A DNA stretch of 64,000 nucleotides, from assembly GCF_900116115.1 (NCBI RefSeq), contig NZ_FOZP01000007.1, positions 175,385 to 239,384 of the forward strand. The letters are read 5' to 3'. Position 1 is the first letter of the stretch. The number at the start of each line of letters is the position of its first letter. Both the position numbers and the translations under genes were made by a program. Shown piece by piece: positions 44,779 through 52,622 of this stretch. The notes under the pieces are model-generated. The model ran no database searches. It had not been told where the DNA came from and worked only from the letters and a program-made list of their open reading frames with translations. The DNA is from Lutibacter maritimus (lineage in GTDB: Bacteria > Bacteroidota > Bacteroidia > Flavobacteriales > Flavobacteriaceae).

Positions 44779-46644
44779 TTACAATTTTGTTGATAGAATA
44801 AGCACTCCTTTTTCTTTAAGTTTTAAGGAATTGTTCCAAGTAAATTCTTCTGAGGTATTGATATCTTTTACTTTTTTCCCATTCAAGCCAATTTCATTAA
44901 ATCGAGTTAAATCTAAGTTTATTTCCTTTTGATTTTTATTTAAAATAACCACTACAATTTCATCATTTTTAACTCTAAAAAGCACATAAACACCTTTTTC
45001 CGGCCCAAAATGAATCGTTTTTCCGCTATGAATGGCTTCGCTATTTTTTCTATAATTTAATACATTCTTTAGGAAAGATTGCATTTCAACTTGTTTTTTA
45101 GATAAGCCTTCGCCAGTAAATGCATTAATTTTATCATCTTTCCATCCACCAGGGAAATCAGTTCTAATTAAACCGTGATCTCCAGGTTTAGCAGCATCAC
45201 TTATTAAAATTTCTGTACCATAATAAATTTGAGAAATTCTTGGTAAGGCCAATAAATAACCCAATGCCATTTTAGTTTTTGTAATATCTTCACCTAATTG
45301 CGTATAAATACGACTCATATCGTGATTGTCTGGAAATGCCATTATTGCGCTTGGATTTGAATATGAAAAATCATTTGCCAAACCTTCATATATTTTTACC
45401 AAACCAGTACCCCAAGTTTCGTCTTCATTTAAACCATCAACAATTGCTTTTTGCATTGGAAAATCCATTGATGATGTTAAGTTAGAACGATATCCGTCTT
45501 TATTTTCAGCATCTTTTTGCCAATAGGCAACCAATAATGGATTTGTGCTCCACTCCTCGCCTACAATACTAAAATTTGGGTATTCAGCCATAATTGCTCC
45601 TGCCCAATTACTCATAAATTCCTTATCTGGATATGGATAGGTATCTTGTCTTATTCCTCCTAAATCCAAAGTTTCAATCCACCAAATACTATTTTGAATT
45701 AAATATTTAGCTAACAAGGGATTCTTTTGATTCAAATCTGGCATTGCAGAAACAAACCAACCTTCATTCATTAATTTACTATCAGCTTTTGAAGCATAAG
45801 AATCTTGATTGGTTGTACGTCTGTGGTTTGTTATTATGGTGTTTCCTTCTAAATATTCTTTTTGATAATTTACCCAATTACTTGATGGTAAATCTTTCAT
45901 CCACCAATGTTCACTTCCAATATGATTTTCAACCTGGTCCATTATTAATTTAATGCCTTTTTCATTGGCTTTTTTTGATAAATTAATATAATCTGCTAAA
46001 GTTCCAAAACGAGGATCAACTTCATATAAATCTGTCATAGCATAACCGTGATATGAACTATTTTTCATATCATTTGTTAAAACTGGCGTTGGCCAAATAG
46101 CCGTAAAACCCATTTCATCTATATAGTCTAAATGATTTATAATTCCTTTTAAATCACCACCGTGACGACCGTAATCATCTTTTCTATTTATTTTAGTTTC
46201 ACGCAATCCTTTTACCACATCATTTGAAGTATCGGCATTTGCAAAACGATCTGGGGTTATTAAATAAATAACATCTGAGCTATCAAAACCTTTTCTGTTT
46301 TTTGAATTTTCTTTTCGTTGTTTTAACTCGTAATTATAAGAGAAATTATTTCTTTTACCTGCTCTAGCAAAATCAATTGTAAAATTGCCTATTGTTGCTT
46401 TTGAAAGATCTACCGTTAAAAATAAATAATTATCATTTTCGGTGTTTTTTACCTCAACAAGTTGAATTGTTTCATTAGCAATTGTTGGTTTGTATTTAGC
46501 AATATCTTTTCCATAAATCATAATTTCTAATTGATTATGATTCATATCTACCCACCAATACGGAGGTTCAATTTTATCTATTTTCTGTGCGTAAATATTT
46601 AATCCTAAAAACATTAAGATTAAAAAGAATTTAATTTCTTTCAT
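44779..46644 (-). CDS. susA: SusA-like GH13 neopullulanase/cyclomaltodextrinase
   Basis: A 621-residue protein with a signal peptide ending LGLNIYA before Gln (mature QKIDKIEPPYWW), so it should be soluble in the periplasm. Residues about 22-110 are the cyclomaltodextrinase N-terminal domain (YWWVDMNHNQLEIMIYGKDI). The barrel shows RHGGDLKGIINHLDYID, MDQVENHIGSEHWW, the nucleophile Asp in GIRQDTYPYPDK, Glu in FSIVGEEWSTNP and Asp in AFPDNHDMSRI. It hydrolyses cyclodextrins and maltodextrins. A hairpin at 46668-46707 lies between it and the GH65 gene, 23 bases upstream of its start, so its expression may differ from that of the genes before it. Confidence 0.93.
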   Translation of the reverse strand: MKEIKFFLILMFLGLNIYAQKIDKIEPPYWWVDMNHNQLEIMIYGKDIAKYKPTIANETIQLVEVKNTENDNYLFLTVDLSKATIGNFTIDFARAGKRNNFSYNYELKQRKENSKNRKGFDSSDVIYLITPDRFANADTSNDVVKGLRETKINRKDDYGRHGGDLKGIINHLDYIDEMGFTAIWPTPVLTNDMKNSSYHGYAMTDLYEVDPRFGTLADYINLSKKANEKGIKLIMDQVENHIGSEHWWMKDLPSSNWVNYQKEYLEGNTIITNHRRTTNQDSYASKADSKLMNEGWFVSAMPDLNQKNPLLAKYLIQNSIWWIETLDLGGIRQDTYPYPDKEFMSNWAGAIMAEYPNFSIVGEEWSTNPLLVAYWQKDAENKDGYRSNLTSSMDFPMQKAIVDGLNEDETWGTGLVKIYEGLANDFSYSNPSAIMAFPDNHDMSRIYTQLGEDITKTKMALGYLLALPRISQIYYGTEILISDAAKPGDHGLIRTDFPGGWKDDKINAFTGEGLSKKQVEMQSFLKNVLNYRKNSEAIHSGKTIHFGPEKGVYVLFRVKNDEIVVVILNKNQKEINLDLTRFNEIGLNGKKVKDINTSEEFTWNNSLKLKEKGVLILSTKL

Positions 46645-46667
46645 TGTGATTTGTTATTTTAAAACAA

Positions 46668-46707
46668 AATCCTGCAACTTTTTACAATGATAAAAAATTA
46701 CAGGATT
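46668..46707 (-). promoter_or_regulatory. Long hairpin inside the starch operon, between GH65 and susA
   Basis: In the only sizeable gap of the operon (69 bases), AATCCTG and CAGGATT pair, and an inner TTTTTA/TAAAAA extends the stem. On the minus-strand transcript the hairpin is followed by TTTGTTTT. It could be a partial terminator that lowers read-through into the exported enzymes, or an RNA-stability or processing element. Confidence 0.5.
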
Positions 46708-46713
46708 GTTTGA

Positions 46714-49020
46714 TTAAACTGTTAAAAGTTGGTTTGAAGGAATTATAACTTCCATATTATTTACCATCAATTTAAGTTCTTTTTCAGATTCATTGTAAAA
46801 TTTACAATCGGTTTGACTTTTGTAAACTTTTAAAACATTTCCTCTAAAATTAATTGTAAACGAGTATGATTTCCATTCTGCAGGAATTTGTGGATTGAAT
46901 GATAACACACCATTTTCCCAAACACGCATTCCTCCAAAACCTTGAACAACACTCATCCAAGTTCCTGCCATACTTGTAATGTGGCAACCTTCATGAACTT
47001 CGTGGTTATAATCATCTAAATCTAAACGTGCAGTTCGTAAATATTGCTCGTAGGCTTTTGGCATTCTATCTATTGAAGCTGCTAAAATTGAATGTACACA
47101 GGGTGATAACGATGATTCATGAACAGTTAATGGCTCGTAAAAATCGAAATGACGTTCAACTACTTCTTTGTCAAATTTATCTTCAAATAAGAACATTCCT
47201 TGCAAAACATCGGCTTGTTTTATATAACAAGAACGCAAAATTCTATCCCAAGACCATTTTTGATTAATTGGACGTTCAGATTTTGGTAAATCTTTAACCG
47301 GAATCAACTCTTTATCTAAAAATCCATCTTGTTGTAAAAACACTTGTTTTTCTTCATCAAAAGGAAAATACATGTTATCTGCAACTTTAATCCACTTATA
47401 AGTTTCTTCCCCAGATAAATTGGTTTTCGCAACAATTCGTTTAAAATCTTGTGGATACTTTTCTTCAATCTTATTTAAACATTCAACAGTATATTCAATA
47501 CACCATTTTGCTAAATAATTGGTATAGAAGTTGTTATTTATATTGTTTTCGTATTCATTTGGACCTGTAACACCTAAAATTACAAATTGCTTTTTTACTT
47601 CTGACCAATTAGCCCTTTGATGCCAAAAACGTGAAATTGCAATCATAACTTCCAATCCGTTTTTTACAACGTACTCAAAATCTTGCGTAAAATTAACATA
47701 GTTGTAAATTCCATAAACCATTGCTCCGTTACGGTGAATTTCTTCAAAAGTAATTTCCCATTCGTTATGGCATTCTTCACCATTCATAGTAACCATTGGA
47801 TACAACGCCGCTCCGTTTTTAAAACCTAATTTTTGAGCGTTTTCAATGGCTTTTCCCAATTGATTGTAACGATACATTAATAAGTTTTTTGCAACACTTG
47901 CATCTTTTGTAGCCATATAAAACGGTATACAATAAGCTTCTGTATCCCAATAAGTACTTCCTCCATATTTTTCGCCAGTAAATCCTTTTGGGCCAATGTT
48001 TAAACGTGCATCTGTTCCCATATAGGTTTGATTTAATTGGAAAATATTAAAACGAATACCTTGTTGTGCTTTAATATCTCCTTCAATTATAATATCGGCA
48101 GTTTCCCAAATTGTTGCCCAAGAATCTTTTTGATCTTGAAATAATTGTGCAAAGCCTAAATTTTTAGCCTCTGTAACATTTTTAAAACCAGCTTCAATTA
48201 AATTACCTTTTTCATAATTTAACGAACTTACGTATGATGCGAATTTATAAATTGTAGCTGTTTCTCCTTGAGATACTTTTAATTTATAAGTATAGGTCAA
48301 AGCTTTTTCTTCAATTATTGATATGTGAGTTGCAGCAACATTTTTTCCATTAATAGCAAAATCAACTTCCATAGCTGTTGCAACATGAAATTCAGTTTTT
48401 AGTGTTTTCGCTAAAATACACCCTTGGTTAACTCCTTCAACAATTTTTAATGTTTCCCAAAAATATTCGTTATAATTAGAATCTTCGTTTTCAATACCAG
48501 CATCTAAATAAGGTGAAAAAGTAATTTCTCCAGAAAAATTAACTGCTTTTATTGAATACTCAATAGCTCCAACTTCGTTATATTTTACACTAATAAAACG
48601 TTTTGCATGTACTTCAATTTCTTCACCAGTTGGGAGTATTGCTTTAAAAGAACGGCCTAACCAGCCTTCTTTCATATTTAATTCTCTTCTGAAATTAGAA
48701 ATTTTGCAAACATTTAAATCTAAATTAGTTGCATTAATTTGAATACGAATTCCAATCCAATTTGGTGCATTTAAAACTTTAGCAAAATATTCTGGATAGC
48801 CGTTTTTCCACCAACCAACACGTGTTTTATCTGGATAATAAATTCCTCCAATATAACTTCCTTGAAAAGTTTTACCTGAGTAATCTTCTTCAAAATTAGC
48901 TCGTTGTCCCATAGACCCATTTCCAATACTGAATAAACTCTCAGAAGCTTCAACATTTTCCACATTAAAACCTTCTTCAATAATGGCCCATTCATTTGGA
49001 ATAATATAATTCTTGTTCAT
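46714..49020 (-). CDS. GH65 maltose phosphorylase family protein
   Basis: A 768-residue protein with no signal peptide, so cytoplasmic. It has the GH65 layout: N-terminal beta-sandwich (about 1-270), a linker, and an (alpha/alpha)6 barrel with GGSTYWDTEAYCIPFYMATK and NGEECHNEWEITFEEIHRN around residues 412-430, where the general-acid Glu lies. A C-terminal beta domain follows. It should split maltose with phosphate into glucose and beta-glucose-1-phosphate. The beta-phosphoglucomutase gene 4 bases upstream uses exactly that product, which favours maltose (or another alpha-glucobiose) phosphorylase over a hydrolase. Confidence 0.9.
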   Translation of the reverse strand: MNKNYIIPNEWAIIEEGFNVENVEASESLFSIGNGSMGQRANFEEDYSGKTFQGSYIGGIYYPDKTRVGWWKNGYPEYFAKVLNAPNWIGIRIQINATNLDLNVCKISNFRRELNMKEGWLGRSFKAILPTGEEIEVHAKRFISVKYNEVGAIEYSIKAVNFSGEITFSPYLDAGIENEDSNYNEYFWETLKIVEGVNQGCILAKTLKTEFHVATAMEVDFAINGKNVAATHISIIEEKALTYTYKLKVSQGETATIYKFASYVSSLNYEKGNLIEAGFKNVTEAKNLGFAQLFQDQKDSWATIWETADIIIEGDIKAQQGIRFNIFQLNQTYMGTDARLNIGPKGFTGEKYGGSTYWDTEAYCIPFYMATKDASVAKNLLMYRYNQLGKAIENAQKLGFKNGAALYPMVTMNGEECHNEWEITFEEIHRNGAMVYGIYNYVNFTQDFEYVVKNGLEVMIAISRFWHQRANWSEVKKQFVILGVTGPNEYENNINNNFYTNYLAKWCIEYTVECLNKIEEKYPQDFKRIVAKTNLSGEETYKWIKVADNMYFPFDEEKQVFLQQDGFLDKELIPVKDLPKSERPINQKWSWDRILRSCYIKQADVLQGMFLFEDKFDKEVVERHFDFYEPLTVHESSLSPCVHSILAASIDRMPKAYEQYLRTARLDLDDYNHEVHEGCHITSMAGTWMSVVQGFGGMRVWENGVLSFNPQIPAEWKSYSFTINFRGNVLKVYKSQTDCKFYNESEKELKLMVNNMEVIIPSNQLLTV

Positions 49021-49024
49021 TTTT

Positions 49025-49681
49025 CTAATTGATTAGATTTTTTAAAAAATCGTTTGTAAAACCTGTAGTATCTTTTAATATATACGTGGCTTTCTTTAAT
49101 AATTCTGCATCACCAATTCCAATACTTACCATATTTGCTGCATTTGCAGCTTCAATTCCTGCAATGGCATCTTCTACCACAATACAGTTTTCAGGTTTCA
49201 TCTGTAATTTTTGAGCACCTATTAAAAATACTTCTGGATCTGGTTTTGCTTTTGAAACATCATTTCCATCTACTATTGCTGAAAATCTATTTAAAAGACC
49301 CACTTTTTCTAAAATTAATGGTGCATTTTTACTTGCTGAACCCAAAGCATATTTTATGTTATTTACATCTAAATAATCCAACAAATTACTAATCCCTGGA
49401 AGAATTTCATCCGCTGTCATTTTATTTACATAGCTTAAATATTCTTCGTTTTTCTTTATTAATAATGATTGTTTTTGGTCTTCAGTTAATGCTACTTTAC
49501 CTATTTCTAATAAAATTTCTAGAGATCTTACTCTACTTACTCCTTTTAATAATTCGTTATGCGCTTCGGTAAATTCAAATCCTAATGAATTTGCTAAATT
49601 TCGCCAAGCTAAAAAATGATATTTTGCGGTATCAACAATAACACCATCTAAATCAAATATAAATGCTATTTCTTTTTTCAT
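49025..49681 (-). CDS. pgmB: Beta-phosphoglucomutase
   Basis: A 218-residue cytoplasmic HAD-superfamily enzyme. The nucleophile and acid/base aspartates are Asp10 and Asp12 (IFDLDGVIVDT), KGVSRVRSLEILLEIG at about residues 47-62 is the beta-PGM cap motif, SASKNAP carries motif II, and VEDAIAGIEAANAA is motif IV. It converts beta-glucose-1-phosphate to glucose-6-phosphate. It lies between the MFS transporter (2 bases) and the GH65 phosphorylase (4 bases), so uptake, phosphorolysis and mutase steps are tightly grouped at the front of the operon. Confidence 0.94.
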   Translation of the reverse strand: MKKEIAFIFDLDGVIVDTAKYHFLAWRNLANSLGFEFTEAHNELLKGVSRVRSLEILLEIGKVALTEDQKQSLLIKKNEEYLSYVNKMTADEILPGISNLLDYLDVNNIKYALGSASKNAPLILEKVGLLNRFSAIVDGNDVSKAKPDPEVFLIGAQKLQMKPENCIVVEDAIAGIEAANAANMVSIGIGDAELLKKATYILKDTTGFTNDFLKNLIN

Positions 49682-49683
49682 TT

Positions 49684-51027
49684 TTATAATTTTATTACTA
49701 CTTCGTCATCAACATCTTTCACTTTTACAACTAATACTGCTGCAATTAAAAGTGAAACACCACTTAAAACTAATGCATAAATTGGATTACCTCCATATAA
49801 ATATTCTACCATAGGACCACCAATTAAAGCATTTATAATTTGTGGTAACACAATAAAGAAGTTGAAAATTCCCATATAAACACCCATTTTTTTAGCAGGA
49901 ATAGAACCAGCTAAAATGGCATAAGGCATTGCTAAAATACTTGCCCAAGCAATTCCGACACCAAACATAGATAAGAATAACCAGTTTTCATTTGGCACAA
50001 AATAAATTGAAATTAGTCCCAATCCACCTAAAACCAGCGAAACAGCATGTGTTAATTTTCTACCTATTTTTTTTGCTATAGCAGGTAAAAAGAAGGCGTA
50101 CACCGCAGAAACTGCATTATAAACTCCAAATAATATTCCTACCCAATCTCCCGCTACTTGATATTGTGTTCCGTGATCATCTAATGATAAGCCATAAATA
50201 TGATGTGCTATTGCTGGAGTTGAAAATACCCACATACCAAATAAACCAAACCATGAGAAAAATTGAACAGAGCTCAATTGTCTCATTGTTAATGGCATTT
50301 TCTTAAAATCGGTAAAAATATCAAATATGCTAGATTCTTTATCTACAATTTCTTCCTCTTCAGTTTGAAATTGAGCAACTTCATCAGGCGAATATTCTTT
50401 TGTTGTAAATACTGTAACTAAAATACTTGTAACTAAAACTGCGGCTCCAATAATGAATGATAATAATAGATTGGTTGGAACTTCTCCTGGTTGAGATTCA
50501 TTTAAAATACCAAACCAGTTTGTTAAAACATATGGTAACCATGAACCTATTACGGCTCCAATACCAATTAGAATTGTTTGAACACTAAAACCTAACGTTC
50601 TTTGATCTGAAGGTAAAATATCTGCAACTAGCGCTCTAAAAGGTTCCATTGCAACATTAAATGAAGCATCCATAATCATTAACATACCTGCACCAACCCA
50701 CAAAGCGGGCATAAATGCTGTAAACATATCGGCATTTGGCATTAAAATTAATCCCATAGATGCTAATAATGCTCCTGTTAAAAAATAAGGACGTCTTCTC
50801 CCAAGTCTTGTCCAAGTTCTATCACTATAATAGCCAATTATTGGCTGAACAATTAAACCTGTTAAAGGAGCAACAATCCAAAACCAAGATAGTTCGTGAA
50901 CATCTGCACCAAAAATTTGTAATATTCTACTGGCATTGGCATTTTGCAAAGCAAAACCCATTTGAATTCCCAAGAACCCGAAACTCATGTTCCAGATATC
51001 CCAGAAACTTAGTTTCCGTTTTTCCAT
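49684..51027 (-). CDS. MFS sugar transporter, probable maltose uptake
   Basis: A 447-residue inner-membrane protein with about twelve hydrophobic segments. It resembles the glycoside/SLC45-like sugar transporters of Bacteroidota maltodextrin loci: SFWDIWNMSFGFLGIQMGFA, GLIVQPIIGYYSDRTWTRLG with RRRPYFLTGALLASMG and NVAMEPFRALVADILPSDQR. A charged central loop (about residues 215-245, EVAQFQTEEEEIVDKE) separates the two halves. It probably imports maltose or small maltodextrins from the periplasm. It is first in the minus-strand operon, 96 bases after the likely transcription start, with an inverted repeat in the leader. Confidence 0.88.
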   Translation of the reverse strand: MEKRKLSFWDIWNMSFGFLGIQMGFALQNANASRILQIFGADVHELSWFWIVAPLTGLIVQPIIGYYSDRTWTRLGRRRPYFLTGALLASMGLILMPNADMFTAFMPALWVGAGMLMIMDASFNVAMEPFRALVADILPSDQRTLGFSVQTILIGIGAVIGSWLPYVLTNWFGILNESQPGEVPTNLLLSFIIGAAVLVTSILVTVFTTKEYSPDEVAQFQTEEEEIVDKESSIFDIFTDFKKMPLTMRQLSSVQFFSWFGLFGMWVFSTPAIAHHIYGLSLDDHGTQYQVAGDWVGILFGVYNAVSAVYAFFLPAIAKKIGRKLTHAVSLVLGGLGLISIYFVPNENWLFLSMFGVGIAWASILAMPYAILAGSIPAKKMGVYMGIFNFFIVLPQIINALIGGPMVEYLYGGNPIYALVLSGVSLLIAAVLVVKVKDVDDEVVIKL

Positions 51028-51053
51028 TTATGATAGTATAAAATATTAATATG

Positions 51054-51076
51054 GTTTAAAGCGAAATACTTTAAAC
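51054..51076. promoter_or_regulatory. Inverted repeat in the leader of the glycosidase operon
   Basis: GTTTAAAG and CTTTAAAC are perfect 8-base arms with a 7-base spacer (CGAAATA), 27 bases before the MFS start. If transcription starts near 51123 the element lies in the 5' untranslated region. It could form an RNA hairpin or be a regulator site. Confidence 0.5.
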
Positions 51077-51129
51077 ATTATTTTGTGTGAAGTGTGAAAA
51101 ATAGTAGTTGTAAAATTACTTTTACCAGA

Positions 51130-51137
51130 CAAATATA
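51130..51137 (-). promoter_or_regulatory. -7 element (TATATTTG) of the glycosidase operon
   Basis: Exact TAnnTTTG match on the minus strand, 103 bases upstream of the MFS start. No TTG at the right spacing was seen, which would fit an activator-dependent promoter. Confidence 0.45.
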
Positions 51138-51283
51138 TAAATATAAATTTAAGTTTTATTTATTTGATGTGAGATTTTTTAGTTAAAAAATCTAGTTTTC
51201 AGTACTATAACCTTTGAGTTATTAGAAAAAAAATGCTGTCTTTTTTACTCTTAAAGCTAATTTAAGCCTTTTAAAAAAGGATT

Positions 51284-52306
51284 TTATGAATTAATTGTAG
51301 ATTTTCTAACTTTTAAATTAGTAGAAATTACTTCTTTTTGAAAAGCTTCTGGAGCAGTATGTTCAATTCTATTTATTAACAATTCTGCAGCATGTTGCCC
51401 CATTAAAAATCCGTGTTGTACAACTGAAGTTAGTGGTGGCGATGTAAATTCTGATATTAAACCACTAGTAAACCCAATAATTGCAATATCTTCTGGAATT
51501 GCCAAACCTCTTTCCTTGGCGACTTTTAAGGCATTTGCAGCATAAATTTCATTTACAGCTAAAATTGCATCAGGAGGATTTGGAACATTAATAACTTTTT
51601 CAATTTGTTCGTATAAATTTTTATTATCCTCAATTCTATATATCAAACTCTCATCAATAGTAACACCTTTGGCTACTAATGCCTTTAAATAGCCTTCTTT
51701 TCTTAAAGCTCCAACTGATATATAGTCTTGCGTAGTAAGTAATGCAACTCTTTTTGCACCTAAATCAATTAAATGTTCGGTTGCTTGAAAAGCACCTCCA
51801 ACATCATCAATTATTACTTTATCACATTGTAAATCTTCAATAATTCTATCAAATAAAACTAGAGGAAAATCATCTTTTATTAAATCTTCAAAGTGCTTAA
51901 AGTTTTGGGTTTCTTGTGTTTCTCTGGCAATTGACACAATTAAACCGTCAATACTTCCGTTTGTTAAAACCGAAATATTTGAAACCTCTTTTTTATAAGA
52001 TTCGTTTGAGATACAAACCATTACACTATAGCCATGTTCATTGGCGTATTTTTCAATTCCATCAATTACTTGTGAGAAAAAATGATGCACTATTTCTGGA
52101 ACAATTACACCTATCACAGATGTTTTCTGATTACGTAATTGAAGTGCTAAACTATTAGGTTTATAATTATAAAAATCAGCAAAAGCTTTTATCCGTTCAC
52201 GAACATCTTCACTTATTTCGTGACTATCTTTTAATGCCTTTGAAACCGTTGAAATTGATACTCCAAATTCTTTTGCTATTTTTTTTAAAGTTATTCTAGG
52301 CTTCAT
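51284..52306 (-). CDS. LacI-family transcriptional regulator of the starch locus
   Basis: A 340-residue cytoplasmic DNA-binding protein. The N-terminal helix-turn-helix and hinge helix are TLKKIAKEFGVSISTVSKAL and YNYKPNSLALQLR. Residues about 60-340 are a periplasmic-binding-protein-like sensor domain (TSVIGVIVPEIVHHFFSQVI, PLVLFDRI, DAILAVNEIYAANALKVA). It lies between the two arms of the starch locus and is divergent from susC. CG-centred palindromes in the gap are likely binding sites. It probably senses a maltodextrin or maltose-derived ligand. Bacteroides uses the membrane protein SusR instead, so the control logic differs here. Confidence 0.92.
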   Translation of the reverse strand: MKPRITLKKIAKEFGVSISTVSKALKDSHEISEDVRERIKAFADFYNYKPNSLALQLRNQKTSVIGVIVPEIVHHFFSQVIDGIEKYANEHGYSVMVCISNESYKKEVSNISVLTNGSIDGLIVSIARETQETQNFKHFEDLIKDDFPLVLFDRIIEDLQCDKVIIDDVGGAFQATEHLIDLGAKRVALLTTQDYISVGALRKEGYLKALVAKGVTIDESLIYRIEDNKNLYEQIEKVINVPNPPDAILAVNEIYAANALKVAKERGLAIPEDIAIIGFTSGLISEFTSPPLTSVVQHGFLMGQHAAELLINRIEHTAPEAFQKEVISTNLKVRKSTINS

Positions 52307-52336
52307 TCTATTTTTTAAGGCTTTTTTAATATGTTA

Positions 52337-52344
52337 CAAATATA
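52337..52344 (-). promoter_or_regulatory. -7 element (TATATTTG) of the lacI-family gene
   Basis: Exact TAnnTTTG match on the minus strand 31 bases before the regulator start. No -33 TTG was seen. Confidence 0.45.
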
Positions 52345-52461
52345 CTATTATATGCATAGAAATCGAAATTATAAATTTATTTACACAATTTTAATTCTAA
52401 ATTATCAAGGTTATACACCAAATTGATAATTTTTACCAAAAAAGTTAAAAAAAAGTTAAAC

Positions 52462-52479
52462 AACTCTAACGTTAGAGTT
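52462..52479. promoter_or_regulatory. Perfect 18-bp CG-centred palindrome, candidate LacI-type operator
   Basis: AACTCTAACGTTAGAGTT is fully self-complementary and centred on CG, as LacI-family operators usually are. It lies in the lacI-susC gap, 144 bases before susC. Its centre is exactly 31 bp from that of the next palindrome, about three helical turns, so both would face the same side of the DNA. Confidence 0.7.
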
Positions 52480-52494
52480 AAAAAGTTATAAACA

Positions 52495-52508
52495 CGAAAA
52501 CGTTTGCG
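52495..52508. promoter_or_regulatory. Second LacI-type operator candidate (CGAAAACGTTTGCG)
   Basis: A 14-bp near-palindrome centred on AACGTT with one mismatched pair. It resembles the GAAAACGTTTTC-type half sites of LacI/CcpA-family regulators. A near-consensus -7 box, TAACTTTA, begins at 52509 directly after it, so binding could block or recruit RNA polymerase at the susC promoter. Confidence 0.65.
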
Positions 52509-52533
52509 TAACTTTATAAATAGTGTTAAATCT

Positions 52534-52551
52534 AAGTTAAGTTCTTAACTT
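52534..52551. promoter_or_regulatory. Inverted repeat in the susC leader
   Basis: AAGTTAAG-TT-CTTAACTT has perfect 8-base arms and lies 72 bases before the susC start. It differs in sequence from the two CG-centred palindromes, so it may serve another regulator or form an RNA hairpin. Confidence 0.45.
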
Positions 52552-52622
52552 CACAGTGTGAAATGTAATAAAATAGTACAAATTTTTTAAACAAACCTTA
52601 ATTATTAATTAACTTAAAATAG

